Source of the DNA: Nitrospirillum iridis
Lineage (GTDB): Bacteria > Pseudomonadota > Alphaproteobacteria > Azospirillales > Azospirillaceae
NCBI RefSeq assembly: GCF_014205765.1
Contig: NZ_JACIIZ010000013.1
Span: 124,001-188,000, forward strand
DNA: 64,000 bases
Reading direction: 5' to 3'
The position numbers and the translations under genes are program-made. Under the pieces are notes generated by a model. The model was not told the DNA's origin. It worked only from the letters and a program-made list of their open reading frames with translations, and ran no database searches. Below are positions 61,006-64,000 of the stretch, one piece after another. The stretch's first letter is position 1; every line of letters starts with the position of its first letter.

Positions 61006-62359
61006 GGGAACTTTCCTCTGTGCTACGACGCGATGCTTCGACCAGGGGGACCAGGGACGCCGGACCGCCCAGCCGGGTGATGAAAGCCGCCAGATCCTCT
61101 CCCGGCCGCCGCTGCCCGGTATAGACAGCTTCCAGCGCCGCCACCAGGGATGTTGCATGGACGGGCGTCACCTCGCGCCACTGCGCGTCGCCACCAGCTG
61201 GTGCCAGCAGGCCCAGGTCATAACCATCGCCCTGCGCCGTCAGGGTGACGGGCGTGGGGGCGGGATGGGCGCAGCCCTTGGCGCAGGCCGAGACATGGAG
61301 GTGCCCCTGCGCCAGCAGGCGGGGGGCGACGGCGGCCAGCGCCAGGGCGTCGCCGCGCGCGTCGCACAGCCCCGAATCACAAGCGCCGCGTCCACTGCAG
61401 GCGGAGAGGGCCAGGCGGGGGTCTTCGGGCGCCAGAACGCCACCCAGGGAACGCACCGCCGCCGCATCCACCGCATGCCCTTCCAACAGCAGGGCGCGCC
61501 AGGGGGTCAGGCGCAGGGCGGGGGCCAGCGCGCCCAAGGCGGTGAGGGTGTCGGCGTGCAGCCCGCCGAAAGGAAAGGCCACGCCCAGCCAGCCGTCCCG
61601 CCGGCCCAACAGGCGATGGGGTGCCGGGCCGGGGAAGGAGATGTCGGTGGGTAGGGGGGGTAGGGGCACCCTTGCGGAAAGCGCCGCCGTTCCGCCCGCC
61701 GCCACCAGGGCCGCCATGCGCTTGTGACGCCCGGCGGAGAGAACCCGGAAGGCGCGGGCCAGCGCCAGGGCGGTATCGACCACGGCACCCGGCGCGCAGC
61801 TGCCCAGTCCCTCCGCGTCCCCCTGATCGCCGCCCACCGCCACACGGAACAGACCGGTTTCGGGCAGGGCGTCGAAGCGGATGTCGCCCACGGCATCGGC
61901 CAAGGGCGCCTGGCCGCCGCCGTTCAGGACGAAGCCGAACTTGGCCGGCAAGGTCCACAGGTCGGGACTGGAAGCCAGGGCGGCATCCAGCGCGAGGGCC
62001 AAGGGGCGTACGGGGGCGCATGCCGGGTCCAGGCCGCAGGTGGGGCTGCACAGCACGTTGCGCACCCGCTCCGCCTCCGGGTCGCCGTTGACCAGGCCCA
62101 GGTCGCGCAGGGCGTCGGTCAGGGCGGGCAGCGCCGCTTCGGTCACGCCCCGGATTTGCAGGTTGGCCCGCTGGCTCAAATCCACCAGGCCGTTGCCATG
62201 CCGCCGCGCCAGCTCGGCGACGGCCAGGGCCTGGGCGGCCGGCAGGGTATGGCCGGGCAGGCGCAGGCGCACCAGCAGGCCGTCGGCCACGGCCATGGGC
62301 ACCAGGGCTCCGGGGCAGGCGCCCCTGACGCGCGGCGGATTGGGCACCGTGGTCATCAT
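60992..62359 (-). CDS. cobG: Precorrin-3B synthase
   Basis: A 455-residue protein of the sulfite/nitrite-reductase-like family. The N-terminus has RGACPGALVPMAVADGLLVR and later LSQRANLQIRGVTEAALPAL. The C-terminal iron-sulfur motif is LSACSGRGACDSGLCD then SACAKGCAHPAPTPV, giving the Cys ligands for a 4Fe-4S cluster. CobG uses oxygen to hydroxylate precorrin-3A at C20. This places the pathway on the oxygen-dependent route. The start codon overlaps the cobN stop by four bases (ATGA); a second ATG is three bases on. Confidence 0.92.
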   Translation of the reverse strand: MMTTVPNPPRVRGACPGALVPMAVADGLLVRLRLPGHTLPAAQALAVAELARRHGNGLVDLSQRANLQIRGVTEAALPALTDALRDLGLVNGDPEAERVRNVLCSPTCGLDPACAPVRPLALALDAALASSPDLWTLPAKFGFVLNGGGQAPLADAVGDIRFDALPETGLFRVAVGGDQGDAEGLGSCAPGAVVDTALALARAFRVLSAGRHKRMAALVAAGGTAALSARVPLPPLPTDISFPGPAPHRLLGRRDGWLGVAFPFGGLHADTLTALGALAPALRLTPWRALLLEGHAVDAAAVRSLGGVLAPEDPRLALSACSGRGACDSGLCDARGDALALAAVAPRLLAQGHLHVSACAKGCAHPAPTPVTLTAQGDGYDLGLLAPAGGDAQWREVTPVHATSLVAALEAVYTGQRRPGEDLAAFITRLGGPASLVPLVEASRRSTEESSRAQS

Positions 62360-64000
62360 GCCAGTTCCTCCCGCAGGCGGGTCAGGTCGTCGGGCGTGGA
62401 GTTGCGTCGGGGGTGCCATAGGCCGCGCCGCAAGGCCTCCGCCAGCCGGTCCAGGATCTGGCGGGCGGCGTCCGGGTTGCTGTCGGCCAGCCAGGCCCAG
62501 GTTTCCGCATCGGCGACATAGGCGTCGTACAGGCTGTCCACCTGGTGCGACCGCACCGCGCCAGCCAGGGCGGCCAGATCCACCGCGCCGTCCACCGTCC
62601 TCGCCAGGTTGGCGGCCCCGCTGTGGCCGTGGCGGCGTTGCCCCGCGATCCAGCGCGGGTTGACGGCGCGGCCCCGCACGACGCGGGCCGCCTCCTCCGC
62701 CAGGGTGCGGGGGACGATGCGCTCCGGCTCGGCACTGTCGACATGATAGAGGATGGGCGTGCCGCCCAGCAGGCCGGCGGCGGCGGCGAACCCACCCTCG
62801 AACTGGGTCATGCCGTCATTATCCAGCACGTCGGTCTCGCGCTGGTCCTGAATGTGGACCAGGGCGTCGGCCAGGCCCACGCGGCGGCGGAACAGGGCGG
62901 GCAGGGCGACGCCGTCCAGGTCCGGGCCATAGGCGTGGCAGCCGCTGTCGAGATAGGCCGCCCCCAGCTGGTCGCGGACCTGCCAGTCGCCGGTGGTCAA
63001 CCGTTGTGTCAGGCCGGTGCCATAGCCGCCGGGGGCGGCGCCGAAGATGCGGGCGGTGGCCTGGCGCGTGGCGGTTTCCGCCGCCAGGCCGCTGGCCACC
63101 AGGGCGGTGCGGTCGGCCCGCGCGGCTGCGGCCAGTGGGTTGACGTCGTCCGCCTCGTCCAGCCCGGCCACTTTGCGCGCCGCCTGGTCGAACAAGGCCA
63201 ACTGGGTGGGGAACATGTCGCGGAACAGGCCGGAGATGCGCAAGGTCACGTCGACGCGCGGCCGGCCCAGCACTGTGGCCGGCAGCACCTCCATGCCCGT
63301 GACCCGGCCGCTGCCCGCCTCCCAAAGCGGGCGCACGCCCATCAGGGCCAGGGCCTGGGCCAATTCCTCGCCACCGGTGCGCAAGGTCGGGCTGCCCCAG
63401 CAATCGACGACCAACTGGCGTGGCCAGTCGCCCTGGTCCTGCAGATGGCGGGTCAGCACGGCGTCCGCCCCCTTCCAGCCCAGGGCCCAGGCGCTGGGCG
63501 TGGGGACGGCGCGGGGGTCGATGGCATAGAGGTTGCGGCCGGTGGGCAGCACGTCGGCCCGGCCGCGCGCTGGCGATCCGCCGGGGCCGGGGGCGACGAA
63601 GCGGCCGTCCAGCCCGGCCAGCAGGGCTGCCATTTCCGCCGGGCCGCTGGCGGCGAGGGGCGGCGCCACCTCGGCATGCAGGGCGGCAAGGCCCAACGTC
63701 GTTTTAGTCCATTCCGGATCCGGAACAATATGGCCCGCCACCAGATCGCGCGCCAGCCCGTCCAGCGCCGCCCGCACCCGGCCGCAGGTGGGGGGCACCC
63801 CCACCTGCGCCGCCAGCAGGGGCGGCAGGGGGTGGGACCAGGGGGCGGCGGCGTCACCGCCGAACAGCTCTTCCAGTGTGCCGGTCAGGCCCAAATCGCG
63901 GGCCAGGGCCTCGGGCTGCGATGGTTGGGCCCGGCGGGGGAAACGGCCGATGGCGGCCAGGAAGGCGGCCTGGGCGGCGGGGTCTGGCGCCGCCCCGAAG
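62356..64000 (-). CDS. cobN: Cobaltochelatase subunit CobN, C-terminal part (runs off window end)
   Basis: The frame is open to the end of the window, so the gene continues beyond 64000. The visible part, about 547 residues, holds the typical C-terminal half of CobN: DPRAVPTPSAWALGWKGADA, VVDCWGSPTLRTGGEELAQA, LGRPRVDVTLRISGLFRDMF, NDGMTQFEGGFAAAAGLLG and LYDAYVADAETWAWLADSNP. CobN is the large subunit of the ATP-dependent cobalt chelatase that inserts Co2+ into hydrogenobyrinate a,c-diamide. It is followed by cobG in a four-base overlap. cobS and cobT are not in the window. Confidence 0.94.
   Translation of the reverse strand, partial: FGAAPDPAAQAAFLAAIGRFPRRAQPSQPEALARDLGLTGTLEELFGGDAAAPWSHPLPPLLAAQVGVPPTCGRVRAALDGLARDLVAGHIVPDPEWTKTTLGLAALHAEVAPPLAASGPAEMAALLAGLDGRFVAPGPGGSPARGRADVLPTGRNLYAIDPRAVPTPSAWALGWKGADAVLTRHLQDQGDWPRQLVVDCWGSPTLRTGGEELAQALALMGVRPLWEAGSGRVTGMEVLPATVLGRPRVDVTLRISGLFRDMFPTQLALFDQAARKVAGLDEADDVNPLAAAARADRTALVASGLAAETATRQATARIFGAAPGGYGTGLTQRLTTGDWQVRDQLGAAYLDSGCHAYGPDLDGVALPALFRRRVGLADALVHIQDQRETDVLDNDGMTQFEGGFAAAAGLLGGTPILYHVDSAEPERIVPRTLAEEAARVVRGRAVNPRWIAGQRRHGHSGAANLARTVDGAVDLAALAGAVRSHQVDSLYDAYVADAETWAWLADSNPDAARQILDRLAEALRRGLWHPRRNSTPDDLTRLREELA

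Overview
The window is GC-rich chromosomal DNA of a Gram-negative, probably alphaproteobacterial, organism. The evidence is four TonB-dependent receptors (TBDRs), an aerobic-type cobalamin operon of the cob naming series, an ECF/DGPF-protein pair and GC-biased codon use. Family-level placement near Azospirillaceae/Rhodospirillales is inference only. No rRNA, tRNA, CRISPR array, prophage or intact insertion sequence was seen.

Layout. 1-285: 5' end of a TBDR gene (minus strand). 442-7981: surface-polysaccharide cluster with a large membrane protein, a NeuD/PglD-like acetyltransferase, a beta-propeller glycosidase-like protein, a methyltransferase, a GT2 glycosyltransferase, a WecE-like sugar aminotransferase and a WbqC protein. 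8003-11469: Rieske ferredoxin, extradiol-type VOC dioxygenase, amidohydrolase and GlcG/HbpS-like protein, probably a small catabolic group. 11482-17048: apparent copper-acquisition operon (DUF2946, TBDR, CopC, CopD fused to cytochrome c). 17226-20348: a 1040-residue TBDR. 20637-30043: sucrose utilisation locus resembling the sux loci of xanthomonads, with TBDR, amylosucrase, ROK fructokinase, sodium:solute symporter, LacI regulator and a second, about 96 % identical fructokinase. Two matching operator-like sites lie between the divergent TBDR and symporter genes. 30149-32292: host-attachment-family protein and an ECF42-like sigma factor with its DGPF/YCII partner.

32414-39937 is the most unusual part. 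A roughly 1,800-residue protein made almost entirely of about 225 copies of an octapeptide (consensus A-L-T-T-T-Q-I-A) is followed six bases later by a TPR plus GT41 (O-GlcNAc-transferase/SPINDLY-type) glycosyltransferase. The pairing suggests, but does not prove, a dedicated glycosyltransferase and its Ser/Thr-rich substrate.

40218-47767: secreted chorismate mutase, NudK-like Nudix hydrolase, serine hydrolase, TetR, LysR and AraC regulators, FolB-like aldolase and a threonine-aldolase-like PLP enzyme. 47768-49661: histidine phosphatase divergent from a cobalamin riboswitch that precedes the cobalt transporter genes cbtB and cbtA. 49736-52096: EamA transporter and ManC. 52198-52375: fragment resembling the 3' end of an IS200/IS605 tnpB gene with a perfect 12-bp hairpin at its stop codon. 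52377-64000: cobalamin corrin-ring genes cobB, cobA, cbiD, cobM, cobE, cobL, cobK, cobJ, cobI, cobH, cobG and the 3' part of cobN. They are tightly overlapped, with cbiD and cobK on the opposite strand. The combination of cobG (oxygen-dependent route) and cbiD (usually the anaerobic route) without a visible cobF is notable.
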